DNA of 18,949 nucleotides, taken from NCBI GenBank assembly GCA_964624585.1, contig CAZUXE010000030.1, forward strand, positions 1 to 18,949, written 5' to 3'. The notes beneath the pieces were generated by a model, which saw nothing but the letters and a program-made list of their open reading frames with translations, searched no databases and was not told the DNA's origin. This DNA is from CAZUXE01 sp964624585 (lineage in GTDB: Bacteria; Hydrothermota; Tepidihabitantia; B3-TA06). Below are positions 1 to 6,948 of this stretch, piece by piece (the stretch's first letter is position 1; every line of letters begins with the position of its first letter). The translations under genes were made by a program, and so were the position numbers.

Positions 1-25
1 CAAGCTTGACAAATAGACAAGCTTG
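1..25. repeat. Paired CAAGCTTG palindromes
   Basis: The 8-bp palindrome CAAGCTTG occurs at 1-8 and again at 18-25, separated by 9 bases. The two copies could pair as a hairpin (8-bp stem, 9-nt loop), for example as the end of a transcript entering from the left, but no clear T-run follows. A TTGACA hexamer at 6-11 lies inside it. It may instead be a repeated operator. The left edge of the window prevents a decision. Confidence 0.3.
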
Positions 26-119
26 GATAGTTTTATAGGTTATGTTGGGAAAAAGATTTTCAACTGGAATAATGTCAGCGTCAACAATTTTGTATACTGT
101 CGGGGGAATCTATCCCACT

Positions 120-124
120 GGAGG
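120..124 (+). promoter_or_regulatory. GGAGG ribosome-binding site before the ATPase
   Basis: GGAGG is the only strong Shine-Dalgarno match upstream of the ATPase. In the ATPase frame it is followed by ATA (125), ATT (128) and ATC (131), not by ATG, GTG or TTG. The in-frame ATG at 182 is 57 bases further on and has no such site. The site therefore points to a non-standard start near 128-131, or it serves a short ORF, or it is fortuitous. Confidence 0.35.
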
Positions 125-181
125 ATAATTATCAAAAAGCAAAAAAATCAAATTAGCATAGTTGAAAAAAATTGGGCAAGC

Positions 182-2770
182 ATGGAAACCTCCCAAGTTG
201 CCGCAGAACTTAAAAGCAATTTACAGTCTGGACTAACTAAAGAACAAGCTAAAACCTATTTGGAAAAATACGGGCCAAATGTTATTTCTGAAGAAGCGCC
301 GCCTAATCCGTTCATGATTTTCATTTCTCAATTCCTAGACCCTATCGTGCTGATATTAATTGCCGCACTGTTAGTTTCCGCCTTTCTCGCCGTTTACTCA
401 AAAGCTACAGGTAAGGGAGAAGCCTTTGGCGGATGGGAAGACGCTCTTGCCATAGGAGTAATCCTCCTTTTGAACGCTATACTGGGATTTATTCAAGAAT
501 ATCGTGCAGAACGAGCTTTGGCCGCTCTCAAAAAACTATCCGCCCCACGCTGCAGGGTAATGAGGAATGGCGAAATTGTGGAAATTGATACCGAAACCTT
601 GGTTCCCGGTGACCTACTGCTTCTTACCGCAGGCGACAAAATTCCAGCCGATGGCCGCTTCATTGACGCAAAACACATTATGATTGATGAGGCCTCGCTT
701 ACAGGAGAATCTGTTCCAGTTGATAAACAAACCGCGCCATTGAAACACGAAACTCGCCTTGTTGGCGAAAAACGAAATATGGCGTTTTTGGGAACCAGTG
801 TTGTTAAAGGAAGAGGAACATTCATTGTAACGGCAACGGGAAGGCAAACTGAACTGGGCAAGGTTGCCGAATCACTAGTGCGGAAATCTGATGACACCCC
901 TTTACAGAAAGACTTAAAAAAACTAGGCGCCAAAATATTGGTTATTTCTCTAGCCGCATGTGCTGTAGTTTTTGCAATAGGCATATTTCATCAAGTATTC
1001 TGGCTTGAAACCCTTCTGGTTGCCATCAGTCTGGCCGTAGCGGCTATACCTGAAGGCTTACCTGCAGCCGTTACCATATCACTTGCCCTGGGCGTTCGCA
1101 GAATGGCCGACAAACGGGCTATAGCCCGCAGGCTGCACGCGGTTGAAACACTAGGTTCAACTACCTATATATGTAGCGACAAAACAGGAACACTTACCGA
1201 AAACAAAATGCAAGTGGAACGTTTGATTCCTATTGATAGAGAAAAAGAACCTGTACTACTGAAAGCAATGCTTCTCTGTAACGACACCGCTAAGTCAGCA
1301 GACGGCCTTGTTGGTGACCCCACAGAAACAGCACTGGTTGCCTATGCCGAACAACAGAATATGAACCTTGAAACAATCCGCAAGCAACATTCACGACTAG
1401 ATGAAATTGCCTTCGATTCCAACCGCAAGATGATGACTACCGTCAACAAATGGAATGGAGGATATGTAAGCCTTACCAAGGGAGCGCCGGAAAAGATAAT
1501 TATCCGATGCGTTAATCTTACTGATACTGAGCGCAAGCAGTGGCTGGACAAATGTACAAAACTATCGGAGGAAGGCTATAGGTTACTTGGTTTCGCAACT
1601 AAAAAAGCAACTTCACCGAACGCAGAAGAGGCTATGGAACAAGATATGCAATTCTTAGGGATTGTCGCAGAAAGCGACCCCCCGCGTCCTGAAGTTCCAC
1701 AAGCCATTCGGGAATGCCGTAAAGCTGGAATTAAAGTAGCAATGATTACAGGCGACCATCTTGCCACAGCACGAGCAATTGCATCACGAATAGGCCTTGA
1801 AGGCGAAGCTATATCTGGAGAAGAGCTTGCCAATATGCCTGATGAAATTCTCTACGACCGTATTGATAGAATTACGGTTTTTGCCAGAGTATCCCCCTTA
1901 CAAAAGGTAAAGATACTGGAGGCCTTAAAGTATCGAAATCACGTAGTCGCTATGACTGGCGACGGGGTCAACGACGCACCTGCTCTAAAACGAGCTGATA
2001 TTGGTATAGCCATGGGAATCACCGGAACTGACGTAGCAGTTGAGGCCTCTAAAATGGTCTTGACCGACGACAACTTCGCAACCATTGTATCGGCTATCAG
2101 GGAAGGAAGATTGATATTCAGCAACATAAAGAAATTCGTTCACTTCCTTCTTTCATGCAACGTAAGTGAAGTTCTCACCGTACTGTTGGCTTCAATATTC
2201 GGCCTGCCTTTTCCACTCTTCCCTATTCAAATCCTATGGGTAAATCTTATCACCGACGGCCTACCTGCGCTTGCCCTTGGGGTCGATAAACCTAATAAAG
2301 GTTTAATGGATTCTCCGCCACGTTCCGTCAAGGAAGGTATTATAAATCAAATAGGTTTGGTCGGAATTGTTTTGCAAGGCATTCTTCTTACAGTAGGTGT
2401 TCTGGGGGCTTATCTGGTTGAGCTATATCTCCTGCCAAAGATATCAGGAACAGCCTCTGACTTGGGAATCGCGCGAACGGTTGCCTTCTGTACTCTGGTT
2501 TTTAGTCAACTTCTCCACGCCTACAACTTCAGAGTTGGAAAACACTTCTTGCTATCTTCTGAAACCTTCCGCAATATCTTCCTGAACCTTGCAGTACTGT
2601 TTTCTTTAATTCTACAGGCCGGAGTGCTCTACTTCTCTCCTCTGGCCACCTTCTTTAGAACCAGCCCATTGGGATTAACGCACCTAATTGTAATCGCTAT
2701 CGCTTCAATTACTCCTGTTATTATTATCAACCTCTTGCGCAATAATCGCCGCAGTCAAATGTTTGCATAA
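182..2770 (+). CDS. Calcium-transporting P-type ATPase (SERCA/PMR1-like)
   Basis: Membrane pump of the P2 family that probably exports Ca2+ at the cost of ATP. Numbered from the ATG at 182 (862 aa), the actuator loop has TGES (174-177), M4 has PEGLP (290-294), the phosphorylated Asp is in DKTGTLT (D333), the nucleotide domain has KGAPE and the hinge has TGDGVNDAP (from about 593). Calcium-site residues of SERCA are present: Glu in PEGLP, Asn and Glu in M5 (NVSEV), and Asn, Thr, Asp in M6 (NLITDGLP). M8 has FSQLLHAYNF, with no obvious equivalent of SERCA E908, so a single transport site is likely. The start is uncertain: the frame is open from 17, with TTG at 23, and the family similarity seems to begin at a Trp just before this ATG. 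A start at ATT 128 or ATC 131 behind GGAGG is possible. The next gene follows with no gap. Mn2+ transport is the main alternative. Confidence 0.93.
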   Translation: METSQVAAELKSNLQSGLTKEQAKTYLEKYGPNVISEEAPPNPFMIFISQFLDPIVLILIAALLVSAFLAVYSKATGKGEAFGGWEDALAIGVILLLNAILGFIQEYRAERALAALKKLSAPRCRVMRNGEIVEIDTETLVPGDLLLLTAGDKIPADGRFIDAKHIMIDEASLTGESVPVDKQTAPLKHETRLVGEKRNMAFLGTSVVKGRGTFIVTATGRQTELGKVAESLVRKSDDTPLQKDLKKLGAKILVISLAACAVVFAIGIFHQVFWLETLLVAISLAVAAIPEGLPAAVTISLALGVRRMADKRAIARRLHAVETLGSTTYICSDKTGTLTENKMQVERLIPIDREKEPVLLKAMLLCNDTAKSADGLVGDPTETALVAYAEQQNMNLETIRKQHSRLDEIAFDSNRKMMTTVNKWNGGYVSLTKGAPEKIIIRCVNLTDTERKQWLDKCTKLSEEGYRLLGFATKKATSPNAEEAMEQDMQFLGIVAESDPPRPEVPQAIRECRKAGIKVAMITGDHLATARAIASRIGLEGEAISGEELANMPDEILYDRIDRITVFARVSPLQKVKILEALKYRNHVVAMTGDGVNDAPALKRADIGIAMGITGTDVAVEASKMVLTDDNFATIVSAIREGRLIFSNIKKFVHFLLSCNVSEVLTVLLASIFGLPFPLFPIQILWVNLITDGLPALALGVDKPNKGLMDSPPRSVKEGIINQIGLVGIVLQGILLTVGVLGAYLVELYLLPKISGTASDLGIARTVAFCTLVFSQLLHAYNFRVGKHFLLSSETFRNIFLNLAVLFSLILQAGVLYFSPLATFFRTSPLGLTHLIVIAIASITPVIIINLLRNNRRSQMFA

Positions 2771-3424
2771 ATGCACAATAGAAATTTAGGCTTTGTTTTT
2801 CAAACGCTCAGGAAAACCGCTAATAAATTTCAAGAACCGCTTGCCCAAAAAGAAGCAAAGTTACGCGACCCATATAGAGTGGTTATTGGCGTACTTATGT
2901 CTTCACGCACCAAGGACCACACTACAGGCCCTGCCCTACAAAGACTGTTTGAAAAAGCACGAACGCCTAAAGAAATGCTCACTCTTGACGAGGAAACAAT
3001 TGCGAAGCTGATTTTTCCCGTAGGGTTTTACAAAACCAAAGCAAAACACATTAAGGCTTTATCAAAAAAATTGCTTATGGATTTCAAGGGAATGGTTCCT
3101 AAAACTATGGAAGAGCTTCTCAGCCTACCGGGAATAGGTCGCAAGTCAGCGAATTTAACGCTAGGAGTTGCATTCAATATACCCTCAATATGTGTGGATA
3201 CTCACGTACACCGAATAACCAACCGCTGGGGTTATGTTAATACCAATAACCCGCTCCACACTGAAATTGCACTTCGAAATAAGTTACCTAAGAAGTACTG
3301 GATTGAAATAAACAGGCTACTTGTTGTATACGGACAGAATGTATGCACTCCCCTATCTCCATGGTGTTCAAAATGTGAAATAAAAACCCATTGTGAAAAA
3401 ATCGGGGTTCTGAAAGAAAGATAA
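2771..3424 (+). CDS. nth: Endonuclease III, Fe-S DNA glycosylase/AP lyase
   Basis: Base-excision repair enzyme that removes oxidised pyrimidines and cleaves the abasic strand. The 217-aa product has the normal family length. The helix-hairpin-helix LPGIGRKSAN carries the catalytic Lys (K125), and VDTHVHR carries the catalytic Asp (D143). A complete C-X6-C-X2-C-X5-C set at C192, C199, C202 and C208 should bind a [4Fe-4S] cluster. The ATG follows the ATPase stop directly (TAAATG) and no Shine-Dalgarno site is visible, so translation is probably coupled to the ATPase. Nothing suggests a functional link between the two. A MutY or AlkA identity is unlikely because the Lys/Asp pair and Cys spacing are those of Nth. 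Confidence 0.95.
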   Translation: MHNRNLGFVFQTLRKTANKFQEPLAQKEAKLRDPYRVVIGVLMSSRTKDHTTGPALQRLFEKARTPKEMLTLDEETIAKLIFPVGFYKTKAKHIKALSKKLLMDFKGMVPKTMEELLSLPGIGRKSANLTLGVAFNIPSICVDTHVHRITNRWGYVNTNNPLHTEIALRNKLPKKYWIEINRLLVVYGQNVCTPLSPWCSKCEIKTHCEKIGVLKER

Positions 3425-3471
3425 CCGCTAACTTATCAACTAACGACACCTACTTGATGATTATTGCTGAT

Positions 3472-3492
3472 ATATAGTTGTCTATGCTATAT
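3472..3492. terminator. Weak AT-rich inverted repeat between convergent genes
   Basis: ATATAG (3472-3477) and CTATAT (3487-3492) are perfect inverted arms around a 9-base loop. They lie in the 103-bp gap between the ends of nth (plus) and tyrS (minus). The place suits a bidirectional terminator, but the stem is short, has one G-C pair and lacks a T-run. It is the only dyad I see in the gap, so the call is tentative. Confidence 0.2.
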
Positions 3493-3527
3493 GGAATTCA
3501 AAGATAAAAATATTTTGTTTGTGGAAA

Positions 3528-4733
3528 CTAGCCTTCGGGAAGCAAGCGAGCAAAACGACGTTTACCTACTTTAAGAACCACCGGCTCGGAAATAACCACG
3601 CAATGAGCGAAATCCGTAATCTTGACAGCATCAATAGATACTGCTCCTTGCTGAATTAAACGTCTAGCTTCCCCCTTAGAGGCGCTTAAACCATTATTCG
3701 CTATAAGATCAATTATTTTAGTTCCCGATTGCACCTTAAATTCAGGTATCTCATCAGGCACTCCACCCTTCGCAAAAACCTTATTAAACTCAGCTTCTGC
3801 CCGATTGGCTTCATCAGACGAGTGATAGATAGCAACAACGGCTTTAGCCATCTCAACCTTAAGATTACGGGGATTCTCGCCTAATTTAAGTCGTTCTTTA
3901 ACCTCAGCTGTCTTTATCTCCCCGGCCTGAGCGGCAAGCAGGAAATACTGTTCAATGAGACTATCGGGTATAGACATTAGCTTACCAAACATATCTAAAG
4001 GTTCATCTTCTATTCCAACGTAATTGTTGTAAGACTTACTCATTTTGGCTCCGCCTGAAAGTCCCTCAAGAAGCGGCAGCATCATAATAACCTGAGATGG
4101 CTGACCGAATTCACGTTGCAGTTCCCGACCTACAATAAGGTTAAGTCGCTGATCGTAACCGCCAAGCTCAACATCTGCCCTCACTGCAACAGAATCATAA
4201 CCTTGAAAGATTGGGTAGAGAAGTTCATGCAGAAACACCGGAGCGCCCGCATCAAGCCTTTTGGCGAAATCATCACGCTGAAGAATTTGAGCCACTGTAT
4301 ATTTACCAAGCAATTCAAGAACCCCACGGGTACCCAATTTATCGCTCCATTCTGCGTTATAGCGAATTTCTGTTTGTTCAGGAATGAGAATACGGAAAAG
4401 TTGACGTTCATAGCGAAGCATATTCTCTTCCACCTGTTCACGAGTAAGTTGAGGGCGTGTTTTGGAACGCCCTGAAGGATCGCCAATCATGGCCGTGAAA
4501 TCACCCACTATAAGAACCGCTGTATGACCCGCATCTTGAAAATCACGTAACTTGCGAAGCGGTACCGCAAAACCCAAATGGATATCAGGACCCGTAGCGT
4601 CAATACCAAGTTTCACTCGTAAGGGACGCCCCTCTTTCTTTGCTGCATCAAGTTTTTTAGAAAGTTCCTCCGCAGACACACATTCCTGCACCCCACGCAA
4701 CAACTTGGCTAATTGTGAATTTTTATCCAACAT
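3528..4733 (-). CDS. tyrS: Tyrosyl-tRNA synthetase
   Basis: Class I aminoacyl-tRNA synthetase that charges tRNA-Tyr. The 401-aa product starts at ATG 4733, one base after the stop of the upstream bfn gene (TAATATG), implying coupling; a TTG at 4754 gives an unlikely longer form. The nucleotide-binding motif is PDIHLGF (HLGF at 52-55, a HIGH variant ending in Phe), followed by GDFTAMIGDPSGR. The second signature, KMSKS, is at 230-234. This form resembles the TyrZ branch (KMSKS) rather than E. coli TyrS. A C-terminal S4 RNA-binding domain occupies about the last 60 residues. It is the last gene of the rpsR-rplI-bfn-tyrS unit. No T-box leader is visible, as expected for an internal operon gene. 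Confidence 0.95.
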   Translation of the reverse strand: MLDKNSQLAKLLRGVQECVSAEELSKKLDAAKKEGRPLRVKLGIDATGPDIHLGFAVPLRKLRDFQDAGHTAVLIVGDFTAMIGDPSGRSKTRPQLTREQVEENMLRYERQLFRILIPEQTEIRYNAEWSDKLGTRGVLELLGKYTVAQILQRDDFAKRLDAGAPVFLHELLYPIFQGYDSVAVRADVELGGYDQRLNLIVGRELQREFGQPSQVIMMLPLLEGLSGGAKMSKSYNNYVGIEDEPLDMFGKLMSIPDSLIEQYFLLAAQAGEIKTAEVKERLKLGENPRNLKVEMAKAVVAIYHSSDEANRAEAEFNKVFAKGGVPDEIPEFKVQSGTKIIDLIANNGLSASKGEARRLIQQGAVSIDAVKITDFAHCVVISEPVVLKVGKRRFARLLPEG

Positions 4734-4734
4734 A

Positions 4735-5214
4735 TTAAAGCTTAAAATCTCCAAATTTTTCAGGGTCTGTTCCCTGTATCCAATTTTTTAATTCATTTAG
4801 CTTATCTTTTTCACTCTGTTCTATTTCCCTTCCTTGAGAATTCATAAGCTCATCTTCAACAAAAATAGGTACTCTGGTATGCACAGCAATAGCTACTGCA
4901 TCTGATGGCCTAATATCTATTGTAATCAAACTATTCTCGCGGGACAGTAAAAGCGTCGCAAAATAGGTGCTATCTTTCATTCCGGTAATAGTTACCCGTT
5001 CTGTTTTCGCCCCAAGAGCATCAATTATCCGCTTGATAACATCAATAGTCAAAGGACGCTCAAAAGCTTTTCCCTTTACTGCATAAGTAATAGACGAAGC
5101 CTCAAATGGACCTACCCAAATAGGCAAAACCCGGCGCCCTTCACGCTCACGCAATAAAAGCACCGGGGTATTGTTTAAGTCCAATGAGATGCCCTGCACC
5201 TCCACTTCAATCAA
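4735..5214 (-). CDS. Bifunctional nuclease family protein (DUF151/BFN)
   Basis: A 159-aa protein of the bifunctional nuclease family, whose plant founder degrades both RNA and DNA; the bacterial role is poorly defined. Recognised from VLPIWVGPFEASSI near residue 35, the region of RPLTIDVIKRIIDALGA, and RPSDAVAIAVHTRVPIFVED, which together cover the whole domain. I choose TTG 5214 as start: it sits one base after the rplI stop, preceded by AAGG with five intervening bases. The same frame stays open back to 5433 through the rplI tail, but that stretch is Arg/Lys/Leu-rich and unlike the family, so it is treated as a shadow. It lies between rplI and tyrS and was probably transcribed with them. 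In other bacteria this family often stands alone or near Fe-S genes. Confidence 0.88.
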   Translation of the reverse strand: MIEVEVQGISLDLNNTPVLLLREREGRRVLPIWVGPFEASSITYAVKGKAFERPLTIDVIKRIIDALGAKTERVTITGMKDSTYFATLLLSRENSLITIDIRPSDAVAIAVHTRVPIFVEDELMNSQGREIEQSEKDKLNELKNWIQGTDPEKFGDFKL

Positions 5215-5215
5215 A

Positions 5216-5875
5216 CTAACCTTCTTTCGAAGTTTCTTCCTCTGCAGAAACCTGTTCAGTCTCTTCCGTATTCTCCGAAACCTCTTCGGCATTCGAATTA
5301 TCAGCGTTCTCAATAGAAACAGCTTCTTCCTTATGCTCAACATTAACGGCAGCACTATCTTCTGCAAGAGGAGCCTCAGCCTTAAGCTCTTCAGGTACTT
5401 CCTGCACATCGGCGGAAACTGTTTCTGCCTCACCTTCAGGAACTACCCAAACTTTTACCGTTGCTTCAACATCTGCAAAAAGATGTATTTTAACGTCATG
5501 GGCGCCAGCTTCTTTCAGTGGATGATCAAGCAGCACTTGATGATGGTCAAAATAAATATCCTTTTCCCTAAAGGCTAAAGCAATATCCTTGGCAGTAACC
5601 GAACCATAGGCCTTACCGGTTTCACCGAAAGCTAAAACAAGTTTAATATGCTCGCCATCAAGCCTAGATTTCATATCTTGCGCCGATAACTGCTGTTTTT
5701 CCATACGCGCCCTGGTTTGACGCATAACCTCTTCAAAATGACGCTTATTGGAATCGGTCGCCTTTAAGGCAAGTTTCCTGGGAATAAGATAATTCCGCGC
5801 ATATCCGTCTTTAACCTTAACTACAGAGCCACGCTTCCCTAATTTAACAATGTCCTTGGTAAGTATGATATCCAT
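5216..5875 (-). CDS. rplI: 50S ribosomal protein L9 with long acidic C-terminal tail
   Basis: Large-subunit protein L9, 219 aa. Residues 1-50 are the N-domain (MDIILTKDIVKLGKRG, then DGYARNYLIPRKLA); the connecting helix and C-domain run to about 147 and end with VKVWVVPEGE. Normal L9 ends here at about 148 residues. The remaining roughly 72 residues are low-complexity and about one third Glu/Asp, with few hydrophobic residues, so probably disordered. The ATG at 5875 has a good GAGGT site that overlaps the rpsR stop. Four bases separate the two genes. No frameshift is needed to explain the tail, and the stop leads straight into bfn. The tail's function is unknown. Confidence 0.95.
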   Translation of the reverse strand: MDIILTKDIVKLGKRGSVVKVKDGYARNYLIPRKLALKATDSNKRHFEEVMRQTRARMEKQQLSAQDMKSRLDGEHIKLVLAFGETGKAYGSVTAKDIALAFREKDIYFDHHQVLLDHPLKEAGAHDVKIHLFADVEATVKVWVVPEGEAETVSADVQEVPEELKAEAPLAEDSAAVNVEHKEEAVSIENADNSNAEEVSENTEETEQVSAEEETSKEG

Positions 5876-5879
5876 AACG

Positions 5880-6086
5880 CTACCTCGTTACATAAGGCAA
5901 AACGCCTATATTTCTGGCCTGCTTTATGGCTCTAGTCAACTTACGCTGGTGACGTGCACATACGCCGGTAGTTCTGCGACTTAAAATTTTACCCTTATCA
6001 GTCATATAGTTTCCTATATGAGCATCAAAAGGAGAAATAACATTCTTCTTTTCCGCACAGAACCTACACTCTTTTCTTCTTCTCAT
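5880..6086 (-). CDS. rpsR: 30S ribosomal protein S18
   Basis: Small-subunit protein S18, partner of S6 on the platform. The 68-aa product from ATG 6086 begins MRRRKECRFC and contains KGKILSRRTTGVCARHQRKL. Cys7, Cys10, Cys43 and His46 are in the positions of the zinc-binding form of bacterial S18. It is the first gene after an internal promoter and begins about 46 bases into the predicted transcript. The Shine-Dalgarno AAAGGAG lies 13 bases from this ATG, rather far. A nearer ATG is followed directly by TAA, a start-stop pair (6095-6100). A TTG at 6116 would add ten unusual residues and is rejected. Confidence 0.95.
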   Translation of the reverse strand: MRRRKECRFCAEKKNVISPFDAHIGNYMTDKGKILSRRTTGVCARHQRKLTRAIKQARNIGVLPYVTR

Positions 6087-6138
6087 AATTTTTACATAAC
6101 TCCTTTGCAAAAGCAACTATTTCAAACAATTAGCGTTT

Positions 6139-6166
6139 ATTTTACTAGTGTCAGTGAAATTGTCAA
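6139..6166 (-). promoter_or_regulatory. Internal promoter for rpsR-rplI-bfn-tyrS
   Basis: Read on the minus strand, a perfect TTGACA (-35, 6161-6166) is followed after 16 bases by TAAAAT (-10, 6139-6144, five of six matches). The predicted start is near 6132, about 46 bases before the rpsR ATG. It begins five bases past the ssb stop codon, within the only sizeable gap (84 bp) in this part of the minus-strand cluster, which supports the call. Confidence 0.75.
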
Positions 6167-6170
6167 CCTA

Positions 6171-6608
6171 TCAACTGGCAAAAGGATCGTCTTCTTCGCC
6201 TAATCCGCCTGAATTTTGCTGTCCTTGAGGCGTTCCAAACGCGGACTGGTCAGGGGAAGGGGTTCTATCTAAAAATTGAACCCTGCGTGATACAACCTCT
6301 ACTACATATCTTTTAGATCCATCCTGAGCCTCATATGACCTTGATTTTAGTGAACCTTCAACCAGTACAGCCGACCCTTTACGCAGTCTTTCTCCAGCCA
6401 TCTCCGCCATTCTGTCCCAAACGACAATATTGAAAAAACTAGATTCTTCTTTGAAACCGCCTTCGGCACGATCGCGATAATAACGCGACACGGCAATCCT
6501 GAAAGAACAAACAGCGGTTCCTTTAGGTGTGTACCTCAACTCCGGGTCAGCCACAAGACGACCGGAAAGCAGCACCATATTAAGATTAGGCAGCCGTAAA
6601 TCGGCCAT
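6171..6608 (-). CDS. ssb: Single-stranded DNA-binding protein
   Basis: Homotetrameric protein that coats single-stranded DNA in replication and repair. The 145-aa product has one OB-fold in residues 8-113: NLNMVLLSGRLVADPELR, then SFFNIVVWDRMAEMAGERLRKGS with the aromatic residues F58, F59 and W64, then LVEGSLKSR. A short Gly/Gln-rich linker leads to an acidic tip that reads EEDDPFAS. The tip normally ends at Pro-Phe; here two extra residues follow it. The start ATG shares one base with the rpsF stop (TAATG) and has an excellent AAGGAGG site. The position between rpsF and rpsR is the classic ribosomal S6-SSB-S18 arrangement. Confidence 0.96.
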   Translation of the reverse strand: MADLRLPNLNMVLLSGRLVADPELRYTPKGTAVCSFRIAVSRYYRDRAEGGFKEESSFFNIVVWDRMAEMAGERLRKGSAVLVEGSLKSRSYEAQDGSKRYVVEVVSRRVQFLDRTPSPDQSAFGTPQGQQNSGGLGEEDDPFAS

Positions 6609-6940
6609 TAATCCTCCTTGCTTTCCTCTACTAACGCTTCTTCAGCGCCCTCAGTTTTTGGAAAAATCAAGTAGGTTTGGCGAAGCAGACGCTCATCATG
6701 TCGAATCTCCTGCTTGATGTGATCAATAAGACTTGTTTCCGATTCAAACGCAAGTCGCCAAAAGTAGGTGCGAGGATGTTTTTTGATACTGTAGGACATG
6801 TCGCGAATATTATCCTCAAGTACCTCTATATTTTCAGCATTTCCGTCTTTCAACAACTTATTAAAGTTTTCTTTGAAATCCGCAAGCGCCTTTTCGTCAA
6901 GATCAGGATCTAAAATTAAAACTGCCTGATAACGTTTCAA
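6608..6940 (-). CDS. rpsF: 30S ribosomal protein S6
   Basis: Small-subunit platform protein S6, which pairs with S18. The 110-aa product starts with KRYQAVLILDPDLDEKA and holds the family's central HPRTYFWRLAFES-type strand. The last ~15 residues are acidic, as in several S6 proteins. The start codon is TTG at 6940, fixed by an AGGAGG site that overlaps the ychF stop (the sequence TAGGAGG follows the last sense codon). Only 8 bp separate it from ychF, so the conventional S6/S18-binding leader seen upstream of rpsF in many bacteria cannot lie in an intergenic space here. Confidence 0.95.
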   Translation of the reverse strand: MKRYQAVLILDPDLDEKALADFKENFNKLLKDGNAENIEVLEDNIRDMSYSIKKHPRTYFWRLAFESETSLIDHIKQEIRHDERLLRQTYLIFPKTEGAEEALVEESKED

Positions 6941-6948
6941 AGTTCCTC

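Noticed and set aside
493..2127. Several minus-strand open frames inside the ATPase gene
   Set aside because: They are antisense to a well-conserved P-type ATPase, have low-complexity Ser/Arg compositions and carry no family motif or ribosome-binding site.
3472..3492. Firm intrinsic terminator between nth and tyrS
   Set aside because: The stem is AT-rich and lacks a T-run; kept only as a low-confidence dyad.
4116..4475. Plus-strand open frame opposite tyrS
   Set aside because: Antisense to conserved tyrS motifs and with no recognisable domain.
4752..4754. TTG start for tyrS
   Set aside because: It lies inside the bfn end; ATG 4733 just after the bfn stop gives the normal N-terminus.
5215..5433. 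Longer bfn protein starting at 5433
   Set aside because: The extra residues come from another frame of the rplI tail and do not resemble the DUF151 family; TTG 5214 has a suitable AAGG site at the rplI stop.
6941..6948. S6/S18-binding autoregulatory leader upstream of rpsF
   Set aside because: Only 8 bp separate ychF and rpsF, so no leader of the usual type fits between them.
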